Origin: an uncultured bacterium | Lineage (GTDB): Bacteria; Desulfobacterota; WTBG01 | NCBI GenBank assembly: GCA_938024025.1 | Contig: CALJBY010000129.1 | Coordinates: 1 to 7,785 of the forward strand | DNA: 7,785 nt | Reading direction: 5' to 3' | Shown here: in pieces, positions 1 to 6,658 of the stretch | How positions within the stretch are numbered: the first letter of the stretch is position 1 | Layout: each line of letters starts with the position of its first letter | The notes under the pieces: model-generated | What the model saw: the letters and a program-made list of their open reading frames with translations, nothing else | What the model was told of the DNA's origin: nothing | The model's database searches: none | Position numbers and translations under genes: made by a program

Positions 1-24
1 TATGGATAGGGGATTGAAAGAATT

Positions 25-834
25 CTACTGTTCCATCATACCTCCCATCTCATCCATGAAGCGTTCTCTGAACTTTTCCACCTTGTCTTTTATGGCAGAC
101 TGATCGAGTTCTCCCCCGCTGTCTTTCAGCTCTTCCATAACTTCCTTATTGAATTCCAGTAATTTTTTCATGTTATCCTGCGACATAAAGGGAGAGTTGG
201 CGAGTGCCTCGGGGATATTTCCGGCAGCGAGCTGCTCCTCCATCTTCTTTCTCTCAGCCTCCATAGCGCCCAGACCTTTCTTAGCCTCCTTAGCTTCCTT
301 GGCTCTTTGTGCGGCCGATTTCGGTCTTGGTTTCGCCTTAGGTTTAGGCTTTTTTTCATCAAGGGGGGTAACGTCCCCCTTGGTTGGTTCCTTCCCCTCG
401 TGCAGATAAAGGGTCACCTTTTCCCCATAGTAGTCAAGCACTACCCGCTTCTCTTTGATTGACGAAATGACATACCCCCCGATATAGTCTCCCAGGGCAT
501 ACAGTTCGGCTTTCTTGCCTGTAGTGCTTTTTCCACGCTTAGCCCTGTTTTTACCCTTACCACCTTTTTCCTTCTTGGTGCCCTTGTCGACAATCAAGGC
601 ATTCTTTTTATCTCCAACGATAATGGTACCGTAGAGTTCAAGCTTACTGGTGTCGACCTTTTTATCCAGCATCGTTCCATCCGGTTTGTCAAGAATCCAC
701 TCCAGCCTATCAGGCCTGAACAGGTTCTTTTTGGAAATGACATCATAGGGATCAGCTGCCTCAATCAACGGGGCAGACATGCACAGCACCCCCAAGGTCA
801 CGGAAATCACAGGTAGGTAATATATCTTTTGCAT
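25..834 (-). CDS. Exported GspC/PilP-like homology-region protein
   Basis: Predicted exported protein of 269 residues. Residues 1-27 look like a Sec signal peptide: K3, a hydrophobic core and small residues around A26/A27. Cys18 is preceded by Leu, so it is not a good lipobox. Residues 30-145 resemble the homology-region domain of type II secretion GspC and PilP-type proteins: NLFRPDR at 37-43, a strand LYGTIIV at 67-73, ALIV at 79-82, then LYALGDYIGGYVISSI at 111-126 and VVLDYYGEKVTLYL. In that family the domain contacts the secretin in the periplasm. The PDZ domain of classical GspC is absent. A Lys/Gly-rich stretch (84-109) interrupts the domain, and 160-269 is a K/P/A-rich linker followed by charged, probably helical sequence. 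The ATG at 834 gives the signal peptide; its Shine-Dalgarno is weak. No other secretion gene is visible, so membership of a secretion or pilus system is inferred from the domain alone. The family call is fairly firm, the exact role is not. Confidence 0.72.
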   Translation of the reverse strand: MQKIYYLPVISVTLGVLCMSAPLIEAADPYDVISKKNLFRPDRLEWILDKPDGTMLDKKVDTSKLELYGTIIVGDKKNALIVDKGTKKEKGGKGKNRAKRGKSTTGKKAELYALGDYIGGYVISSIKEKRVVLDYYGEKVTLYLHEGKEPTKGDVTPLDEKKPKPKAKPRPKSAAQRAKEAKEAKKGLGAMEAERKKMEEQLAAGNIPEALANSPFMSQDNMKKLLEFNKEVMEELKDSGGELDQSAIKDKVEKFRERFMDEMGGMMEQ

Positions 835-873
835 AGCTCTTTTTACCGTGTGGTCATTACACTATCATTTTGT

Positions 874-902
874 ATTATACCACAAAAAACCTTAAAAATC
901 AA
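874..902 (-). promoter_or_regulatory. Sigma70-like promoter with extended -10 for the GspC-like gene
   Basis: Reading the minus strand, TTGATT (902-897) is followed after 17 bases by a perfect TATAAT (879-874). The -10 is preceded by TGG, which makes an extended -10 box. Transcription would start near 867 and give a leader of about 33 bases before the ATG at 834. This suggests that the gene is transcribed independently of the protease gene upstream. Confidence 0.62.
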
Positions 903-983
903 TCTAATGACTCTTTGATGTCAGTTATAATTGTCTCTCTTATAAACGTATGACAGCCCCCATGGTTTGATTCACTACCCCAT

Positions 984-2408
984 CTAGGGGTTTCCCCTAA
1001 AAAGACCTGTGGAGATGGCATCATACCCTTCAATTTCATCGGTTTTTGTAATCACACTCAGTGTGGTATTCTCTTCCATGGGGTTCTTTCCCAGTACTAC
1101 CAACTGGAGTAAAAACTGCGGAAAGGTAACGATGGGAGGCCCCAGGGGGATAAGGGAATCTGACGCAAAGGCAACCCGTGAGGCGAATGGAGCAAAGTGG
1201 TTATCATCAGCGAAGATAGCCAGGAGATAAACAAACGGCACATGTCTGCTCCCCAGTATGGTAGACGGGAACACATAACTAATCAGCGGATCCAGGGTTG
1301 CAAGGGCATTCACCTTTCCGTAACCATAGAGGTCATCCTTCCCCTCAACTCCCAAATCATCAGCACGCATAATCAGATACTCTCTGAGCTGATCACTTGT
1401 AAAATGGGAGTGTTGGGAGGCAAAGAGTGCAGCAACCCCTGAAACGATGGCCGCTGAAAAGGACGTTCCGGAAACATAGGTATAGAGACCTCCCCTGCTG
1501 GTAGTTACCATAAGATTTCCCGGGGCAACCAGATCAAGCTCAGGGCCAAAAGCTGACCCAAAGCGCCTTTCATCCTCCTGATTAGTTGCAGAAACTCCTA
1601 TGACGCCATCCTGGTTAGCAGGAAACCAAACGGGACCTTCTTCATTCCCTGCTGCAGCCACTAAAAGAACACCCTTGTCTTGTGCATAATCGATAGCATC
1701 AATCACCACCTGCGGCTCCTCACCTATCCATCCCAAACTGAGGTTGATGATCTCAACACCGGCATCCGAAGCGAAGATAATTGCTTCCGCTACGGCTACA
1801 TCAGTAAATGTATCGGTACTCCCCTGGCTTATCTTGAGGGGAAGTATTTTAGCGTCAGGGGCACAACCACTGATACCCAGCCCATTGTTCTGGATAGCAG
1901 CAATCACCCCGCATACCCATGTTCCATGACCGAATTCATCGCCGGGATCATCATCGTCGTCACCAAAATCCCACCCATCCGGGAGGAGATTGCCCGCCAG
2001 GTCCAGGTGGTTAAAGTCAACGCCTGAGTCAACCAGGGCAATGGTTACACCAGCACCTAAGGACTTATCCCAGGCATCGGGAGCCTCAATGTTGGGAAGA
2101 TACCACTGATTTTCAAAAGAGGGATCATCGGGTTCAGCGAGAAACTGCCCGAAGGTGTTAGGCTCGACTCGCATGATATCAGGATTTTCCCGTAAGTTCC
2201 CCATCACACGATTCATATTCTCATGGGTAGCAAGCCTCACTTTTCGCCAGCCAATCTTACCCAGTCCTCCGGACAGAGTGTTAGGATATTTGCCCGTCTT
2301 ATATTTCACCAGCACTTCTCCGGGAATAACGGATGTGGCAAAAACACTGCCTCCATAAAGCATACTAATCATTATAGTCAGGATGAGAACAATCTTTTTC
2401 ATCTTCAT
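984..2408 (-). CDS. Secreted subtilisin-like serine protease (peptidase S8)
   Basis: Subtilase of 474 residues from the ATG at 2408. Residues 1-24 are a Sec signal peptide (MKMKK, hydrophobic core, VFA-T). Residues 27-90 resemble an I9-type propeptide that ends in RVEPN. The catalytic domain spans about 100-372: Asp127 in ALVDSGV, His161 in GHGTWVCGV, oxyanion Asn255 in AAAGN and Ser316 in SGTSFSAA, so the triad is complete. An Asp-rich stretch (147-157) before His161 could bind calcium. The usual GHGTHVAG reads GHGTWVCG here; Cys166 and Cys182 are the only cysteines and could form a disulfide. Residues 375-474 are a C-terminal extension I do not recognise. The enzyme probably matures after export and cleaves proteins in the periplasm or outside the cell; its substrate is unknown. 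Start choice: the frame extends to a TTG at 2447 with GGAG 8 bases upstream, and ATG 2402 is also possible. I prefer 2408 because the protein then begins at the signal peptide and the best promoter lies about 52 bases upstream. Confidence 0.93.
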   Translation of the reverse strand: MKMKKIVLILTIMISMLYGGSVFATSVIPGEVLVKYKTGKYPNTLSGGLGKIGWRKVRLATHENMNRVMGNLRENPDIMRVEPNTFGQFLAEPDDPSFENQWYLPNIEAPDAWDKSLGAGVTIALVDSGVDFNHLDLAGNLLPDGWDFGDDDDDPGDEFGHGTWVCGVIAAIQNNGLGISGCAPDAKILPLKISQGSTDTFTDVAVAEAIIFASDAGVEIINLSLGWIGEEPQVVIDAIDYAQDKGVLLVAAAGNEEGPVWFPANQDGVIGVSATNQEDERRFGSAFGPELDLVAPGNLMVTTSRGGLYTYVSGTSFSAAIVSGVAALFASQHSHFTSDQLREYLIMRADDLGVEGKDDLYGYGKVNALATLDPLISYVFPSTILGSRHVPFVYLLAIFADDNHFAPFASRVAFASDSLIPLGPPIVTFPQFLLQLVVLGKNPMEENTTLSVITKTDEIEGYDAISTGLFRGNP

Positions 2409-2466
2409 TTTCTCTCGGGTTGTATGGTTCACAAGAGCAGTGATCAAGCAATCAGCTCCACACTAA

Positions 2467-2495
2467 AGTATAATCTATAAAACCACGTTTTTCAA
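2467..2495 (-). promoter_or_regulatory. Proximal sigma70-like promoter for the subtilase
   Basis: On the minus strand, TTGAAA (2495-2490) and TATACT (2472-2467) are separated by 17 bases, and each hexamer matches the consensus at five of six positions. The predicted start near 2460 leaves about 50 bases before the ATG at 2408. It would leave almost no leader for the upstream TTG at 2447, which supports the ATG start. Confidence 0.5.
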
Positions 2496-2525
2496 ATTAA
2501 AAAGACAATTTAAATCAGTTGTCAA
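2496..2525 (-). promoter_or_regulatory. Distal sigma70-like promoter for the subtilase
   Basis: On the minus strand, a perfect TTGACA (2525-2520) is followed after 18 bases by TTTAAT (2501-2496), which matches five of six -10 positions. It lies immediately upstream of the proximal promoter, so the protease gene may have tandem promoters. The region is AT-rich, and one of the two could be a chance match. Confidence 0.4.
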
Positions 2526-2562
2526 ATAGGCCTCTTTATGTTAATGGTTGAATGTTTTTTTA

Positions 2563-2578
2563 CTCGTGCGCGTGAGGA
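2563..2578 (+). promoter_or_regulatory. purL ribosome binding site, possibly in a small hairpin
   Basis: GAGGA (2574-2578) lies 6 bases before the purL ATG at 2585 and decides that start. CTCGT (2563-2567) can pair with GTGAG (2572-2576), using two G-U wobbles around a GCGC loop, which would partly cover the ribosome site. The site itself is clear; the hairpin is short and may not matter. I found no convincing plus-strand promoter: the perfect TATAAT at 2469-2474 has no good -35 box. Confidence 0.55.
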
Positions 2579-2584
2579 AACGCT

Positions 2585-5563
2585 ATGGTGCATAGAATTG
2601 AAGTTGGTTTTAAGCCTTCGGTGAGAGATGCCTGGGGTGAAAAGGTAAAGGGAAAAATGTGGGATGACTTCCACTGCCGGGTTGACAGGGTACAGCGTAT
2701 AGATGTCTATACCCTCGATATGGTTTTATCGTTCGATGAGCTCAAGCGGATTGCAGAAGGCCCCTTTGTTGATCCCATCATCCAGCACTACGCTATTGAC
2801 AAACCGCTTGCGCGGGATTTTGATTGGATTATCGAAATAGGTTTCAGGCCCGGCGTTACTGATAACGTGGGGAGAACGTCCCGTGAAGCGCTGGCGCTCG
2901 TCCTGGGTAAAACACCTCAAGACGAGGAAAAGGTCTACACCTCTAAACAGTGCATCATACAAGGAGATCTCTCCCGAAAAGAGGTTGAGACAATCTCTAC
3001 CGGGCTTCTTGCCAATGAATTAATAGAGCGCTTCACCATTGTCCACAAAAGCGAGTGGGACCCCTCACGGGGGATTGACATTCCTGTTCCGCGGGTGAAG
3101 GAAAATAATCTGAGTGGTGAGGTAGCTGAGGTCGACCTCAACGTAACTGACGAAGAGCTGATGGAGATAAGCCAAAAGGGTGTTCTCGCGCTCAATCTCA
3201 ATGAGATGAAAGCCCTTCAAAATTACATACGTGATGAAACGGTTACGAACAAACGAAGGGAGGTGGGACTGGGTGAGCGCCTCACCGATGTCGAGATAGA
3301 GGCACTGGCACAAACCTGGTCTGAACACTGTAAGCATAAAATTTTTAATGGCATCATTCACTATCAGGACGAAGAGGGCACGGAACGGGTCATAGAAAGT
3401 CTCTTCGATACCTTTATTCGGGCATCTACCGAGAAGATCCGGGCAGACCTCCCTGAAGACTGGTGCCTTTCGGTTTTCGTAGACAATGCAGGGGTTATTG
3501 CCTTTAACCGTGATTACAGCCTGGTGTTTAAGGTGGAAACCCACAACAGCCCCTCTGCATTAGATCCGTATGGGGGAGCACTCACGGGCATTGTGGGGGT
3601 AAACCGGGATCCCTTTGGAACAGGAAAAGGATCAAAGCTGATATTCAACACCGATGTCTTCTGTTTCGCCTCCCCCTTCTATAGCGATCCGCTGCCTCCC
3701 CGACTGCTCCATCCCAAACGCATTTATGAAGGCGTGCGGGAGGGGGTTGAGCACGGGGGCAATAAAAGCGGGATTCCCACGGTAAATGGCTCTATTGTCT
3801 TTGATGACCGCTTTCTCGGAAAACCCCTCGTCTATTGTGGAACCGGTGGTATCATGCCCCGCATGTTAGGGGGAAAACCTTCACATACTAAAAATATTTC
3901 CCCGGGTGATTTCATTGTCATGACAGGGGGACGTATTGGCAAGGACGGTATCCATGGTGCTACCTTTTCCTCTGAAGAGCTCCATGAGGATTCACCTGCT
4001 ACCGCCGTTCAAATTGGTGATCCCATCACCCAGAAAAGGATGACAGACTTTTTGCTGCACGCGAGAGATGCACATCTCTACGATTGTATCACCGACAACG
4101 GGGCCGGGGGGCTCTCCTCTTCAGTTGGCGAGATGGCAGAAAAAAGTGGCGGCTGTGAGCTTCACCTGGAGAAGGCTCCCCTTAAATACACCGGCCTCAA
4201 GCCCTGGGAAATCCTGCTTTCTGAGGCACAGGAGCGAATGACCCTGGCCGTCAGTCCGCAAAAGATCAACGCCTTCCTGGCACTCGCTGAGAAAATGAAC
4301 GTAGAGGCCACCGTACTCGGCACCTTTACCGACAGCGGTATGTTTCATGTTCTCTACGATGGCAGGACCGTTGCCTGTCTCGACATGACCTTTTTTCATC
4401 AGGGGGTGCCCCCCCTTACCATGGAGGCCCGGTGGAAGGTACCGCAGCATGAAGAGCCTCACTTTGATTCCCCCCGCGACCTCACTCCATCCTTACAAAA
4501 GATGCTCGCCCGGCTCAATATATGCAGTAAGGAGTCTGTGATAAGGCAGTATGATCACGAGGTACAGGGTGGAAGCGTGGTAAAGCCCCTGGTAGGCGTG
4601 TGTGATGATGGTCCCAGCGATGCCGCTGTCATAAGGCCGCTCCTGGAGAGTATGGAAGGAGTGGTGGTAAGCCACGGCATTTGTCCCCGCTACGGAGACA
4701 TTGACACCTACCACATGATGGCCTGTGCTATCGATGAAGCGCTCAGGAACTACTGTGCCGTGGGTGGCAACCCAAACCACGTCGCCGGGATTGACAACTT
4801 CTGCTGGTGTGACCCTATTGCATCGGATAAAAATCCTGATGGAGAGTACAAGCTGGCACAGCTGGTGCGGGCAAATATGGCCCTCTATGACTACACCACC
4901 TGTTTCGCTGTTCCCTGCATCTCAGGCAAGGACAGCATGAAGAATGATTACCGGATCGGTGATAAGAAGATCTCCATCCCGCCGACCGTTCTCTTTTCCG
5001 TCATGGGCAAAGTAGACGATATAAGAAAGGCAGTAACCATGGATGTGAAGCAGCCTGGAGATGTCATCTACATGCTGGGAACAACCTATGATCAACTCGG
5101 CGGATCGGAATACTACGCTTCCCTGGGGTGGGTAGGCAATGGGGTTCCCACGGTCGATGGACCCCGTGCAAAGGGCCTCTATCAGGCCCTCAACCGGGCA
5201 ATGAACTTAGAGCTGGTTGCAAGCTGTCATGACTGTTCTGACGGCGGCTTAGGAGTTGCTTTGGCCGAGAGCGCCTTTGCCGGCGGACTAGGGGTGGCAG
5301 TCGACCTTCGAAAGGTCCCGGCAGAGGGAATCGCACGGGATGACACCCTCTTTTACTCTGAGTCAGCAAGCCGTTTCATTGTTACCGTTTCTCCATCCAA
5401 TAAAGAAGCCTTTCACGACACCATGAAAGGCCATACCATCGCAGAGATCGGCAGTGTTGTTGCAGACAGCACCTTTACCGTTGTCGGTTTGCAGGGCACC
5501 GCTGTGGTAAAGGCAGATAGTAATGAGCTGAGAGATGTGTGGAAAAGAACCCTGGCATTTTAA
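2585..5563 (+). CDS. purL: Phosphoribosylformylglycinamidine synthase, PurS-PurL fusion (PurSL)
   Basis: Synthetase part of FGAM synthase: FGAR, ATP and ammonia give FGAM, ADP and phosphate in de novo purine synthesis, in the cytoplasm. The protein has 992 residues. Residues 1-72 and 80-155 are two PurS-like repeats, each with the pattern IE-x-GF-x-P-x-V-x-D-xx-G (5-18 and 83-96). A linker follows, then the signature SEHCKHK (246-252, with the conserved His248). Two PurM-like halves carry KVETHNSPSA (316-325), HGGNKSGIPTVNG (390-402), DNGAGGL (504-510), SEAQERM (546-552), ISGKDSMK (779-786) and HDCSDGG (882-888). Compared with the roughly 1300-residue enterobacterial PurL, the C-terminal glutaminase is missing; the downstream purQ supplies it. 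The small-type system instead has separate PurS, a PurL of about 740 residues and PurQ. The start is firm (GAGGA 6 bases upstream, and the PurS-like fold begins at once). I see no frameshift and all key motifs are present. It is probably the first gene of a purL-purQ-Nudix transcript, although the 264-base spacer before purQ may weaken coupling. Confidence 0.97.
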   Translation: MVHRIEVGFKPSVRDAWGEKVKGKMWDDFHCRVDRVQRIDVYTLDMVLSFDELKRIAEGPFVDPIIQHYAIDKPLARDFDWIIEIGFRPGVTDNVGRTSREALALVLGKTPQDEEKVYTSKQCIIQGDLSRKEVETISTGLLANELIERFTIVHKSEWDPSRGIDIPVPRVKENNLSGEVAEVDLNVTDEELMEISQKGVLALNLNEMKALQNYIRDETVTNKRREVGLGERLTDVEIEALAQTWSEHCKHKIFNGIIHYQDEEGTERVIESLFDTFIRASTEKIRADLPEDWCLSVFVDNAGVIAFNRDYSLVFKVETHNSPSALDPYGGALTGIVGVNRDPFGTGKGSKLIFNTDVFCFASPFYSDPLPPRLLHPKRIYEGVREGVEHGGNKSGIPTVNGSIVFDDRFLGKPLVYCGTGGIMPRMLGGKPSHTKNISPGDFIVMTGGRIGKDGIHGATFSSEELHEDSPATAVQIGDPITQKRMTDFLLHARDAHLYDCITDNGAGGLSSSVGEMAEKSGGCELHLEKAPLKYTGLKPWEILLSEAQERMTLAVSPQKINAFLALAEKMNVEATVLGTFTDSGMFHVLYDGRTVACLDMTFFHQGVPPLTMEARWKVPQHEEPHFDSPRDLTPSLQKMLARLNICSKESVIRQYDHEVQGGSVVKPLVGVCDDGPSDAAVIRPLLESMEGVVVSHGICPRYGDIDTYHMMACAIDEALRNYCAVGGNPNHVAGIDNFCWCDPIASDKNPDGEYKLAQLVRANMALYDYTTCFAVPCISGKDSMKNDYRIGDKKISIPPTVLFSVMGKVDDIRKAVTMDVKQPGDVIYMLGTTYDQLGGSEYYASLGWVGNGVPTVDGPRAKGLYQALNRAMNLELVASCHDCSDGGLGVALAESAFAGGLGVAVDLRKVPAEGIARDDTLFYSESASRFIVTVSPSNKEAFHDTMKGHTIAEIGSVVADSTFTVVGLQGTAVVKADSNELRDVWKRTLAF

Positions 5564-5646
5564 GCAGCCGTTAGGGTTCTCAGGGTACACCTTACCCGTT
5601 AACCATCTATGTCCCTCGGGAATCCACCGGGCATATTTGGGATTTC

Positions 5647-5698
5647 GGTAGGAGCGCATTCATGCGCGATGCATTCGCGGCTTAAAGCCGCTCCTACC
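5647..5698. repeat. REP-like cruciform element between purL and purQ
   Basis: A 10-base perfect inverted repeat, GGTAGGAGCG (5647-5656) and CGCTCCTACC (5689-5698), encloses two further hairpins: GCGCAT-tc-ATGCGC (5654-5667) and GCGGCTT-a-AAGCCGC (5677-5691). They overlap the ends of the outer arms, so cloverleaf or alternative folds are possible. The GTAGGAGCG core and GCGGCTT hairpin resemble REP elements known from other proteobacteria, such as those associated with RAYT transposases; that likeness is from memory. No T-run follows, so it is not a standard terminator. It may stabilise or attenuate the purL mRNA, or simply be a mobile repeat. Confidence 0.75.
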
Positions 5699-5750
5699 AT
5701 CACCATATCTGAAAAGAAATGCTTAGTAGTAAATTAATTCATTAACTACA

Positions 5751-5779
5751 TTGAGAATAGTTGGAAGTAAACCTGTAAC
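5751..5779 (+). promoter_or_regulatory. Possible internal promoter for purQ
   Basis: TTGAGA (5751-5756) and TGTAAC (5774-5779) are spaced by 17 bases and match the sigma70 hexamers at five and four positions. An AT-rich stretch with the arms GTAGT (5726-5730) and ACTAC (5745-5749) lies just upstream. If active, it would let purQ and the Nudix gene be expressed independently of purL. The -10 is weak, so this is tentative. Confidence 0.33.
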
Positions 5780-5827
5780 ACGCAACTGACCAATTACTTC
5801 CCTTAGTACTGTTTGAGAAAATCACCA

Positions 5828-6649
5828 ATGAAAACAAAAGCTATCGTCATATCAGGTAACGGAACCAACTGCGAGATGGAGATGGCCTATGCCTGTGAGC
5901 TCGGCGGGTTTGATCAGGTTGATATCGTTCATATCAGTGAACTCTTGTATGGTGAAAAGAAACTGAATGACTATCACTTCCTCAATCTGCCCGGTGGCTT
6001 TCTCGATGGAGATGATCTCGGGTCCGCCAAGGCAAATGCTAACCGCATAAAACATGCGGTGATTAATAATACCGGAGAACTGCTGTTTGATCATTTTTTA
6101 CAGTTTATACAACAGGGCGGGTTGATTCTCGGTGTATGCAACGGATTCCAGCTGATGGTAAAGCTCGGTCTGCTGCCCGGTTTCGATCAGGAGTATACCG
6201 TCCAGCGCGCAACACTAACGTTCAATGATTCAGGAAGATTCGAAGACCGGTGGGTGTACCTGAAAATAAATGAGGCAAGCCCCTGTGTTTTTACGAGAGG
6301 CATTGAAAAAATCTATCTTCCCGTGAGACACGGGGAAGGAAAATTCGTGGTCGAAAATGAGGGTGTGCTCAAGAAACTTCATTCACACGCACAGATAGTG
6401 ATGCGCTATACCCGCACTGATTATAAGGAAGCAACCGGTGACTACCCGTTCAATCCTAACGGGTCTGTCGATGCTATCGCAGGCGTGTGCGATGAGAGCG
6501 GCAGGATGTTCGGAATGATGCCCCATCCGGAAGGATATTTGCACTATAGCAACCATCCCCGCTGGACACGGGAACGCCTCCCCGAGGAAGGAGCAGGCGT
6601 TAGTATCTTCAGGAATGCAGCTCGCTATGTGCGGCACACACTGCTGTAA
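5828..6649 (+). CDS. purQ: FGAM synthase glutaminase subunit PurQ
   Basis: Class I glutamine amidotransferase of 273 residues that hydrolyses glutamine and passes ammonia to PurL. The nucleophile is Cys104 in GVCNGFQLM and the catalytic pair is His233/Glu235 in MMPHPEG. FNDSGRFEDRW, RHGEGKF and NPNGS closely resemble the C-terminal glutaminase domain of the large single-chain PurL. It is also longer than small-type PurQ (about 220-230 residues). PurL and PurQ here therefore look like the large enzyme in two pieces. Start: ATG 5828 gives the expected N-terminus MKTKAIVISG. An in-frame TTG at 5813 would add five residues and is less likely; the Shine-Dalgarno is weak (TGAG, 5814-5817). The gene lies 264 bases after purL, across the REP-like element, and 9 bases before the Nudix ATG. 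Confidence 0.96.
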   Translation: MKTKAIVISGNGTNCEMEMAYACELGGFDQVDIVHISELLYGEKKLNDYHFLNLPGGFLDGDDLGSAKANANRIKHAVINNTGELLFDHFLQFIQQGGLILGVCNGFQLMVKLGLLPGFDQEYTVQRATLTFNDSGRFEDRWVYLKINEASPCVFTRGIEKIYLPVRHGEGKFVVENEGVLKKLHSHAQIVMRYTRTDYKEATGDYPFNPNGSVDAIAGVCDESGRMFGMMPHPEGYLHYSNHPRWTRERLPEEGAGVSIFRNAARYVRHTLL

Positions 6650-6653
6650 GGAG
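6648..6653 (+). promoter_or_regulatory. Ribosome binding site of the Nudix gene, overlapping the purQ stop
   Basis: AAGGAG (6648-6653) begins inside the purQ stop codon and ends 5 bases before ATG 6659. It uses the G of the upstream in-frame GTG at 6653, so that GTG cannot be the start. The arrangement points to translational coupling of the Nudix gene with purQ. Confidence 0.8.
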
Positions 6654-6658
6654 TGCTC

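Noticed and set aside
149..409. Plus-strand open frame of 86 codons
   Set aside because: It is antisense to the GspC-like gene, with Ser/Ala/Phe-rich sequence typical of a shadow of Lys-rich coding DNA, and it has no ribosome site or recognisable domain.
978..998. CCCC/GGGG/CCCC runs at the protease stop codon as a terminator
   Set aside because: The stems are only 4-5 bases, lie partly within the last codons, and have no T-run on the minus strand.
2402..2447. TTG at 2447 as the protease start
   Set aside because: GGAG lies 8 bases upstream, so it is possible. However, it adds 13 residues before a complete signal peptide and would lie about 13 bases from the predicted transcript start.
3065..3544. 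Minus-strand open frame of 159 codons within purL
   Set aside because: It is entirely antisense to the conserved purL core and has no domain that I recognise.
5608..5635. Hairpin TATG-CCC/GGG-CATA after purL as a terminator
   Set aside because: The stem is interrupted by a bulge and no T-run follows. It could be structural, but I cannot support a terminator.
5813..5827. TTG at 5813 as the purQ start
   Set aside because: It adds five residues not expected in PurQ, has no convincing ribosome site, and ATG 5828 fits the family N-terminus.
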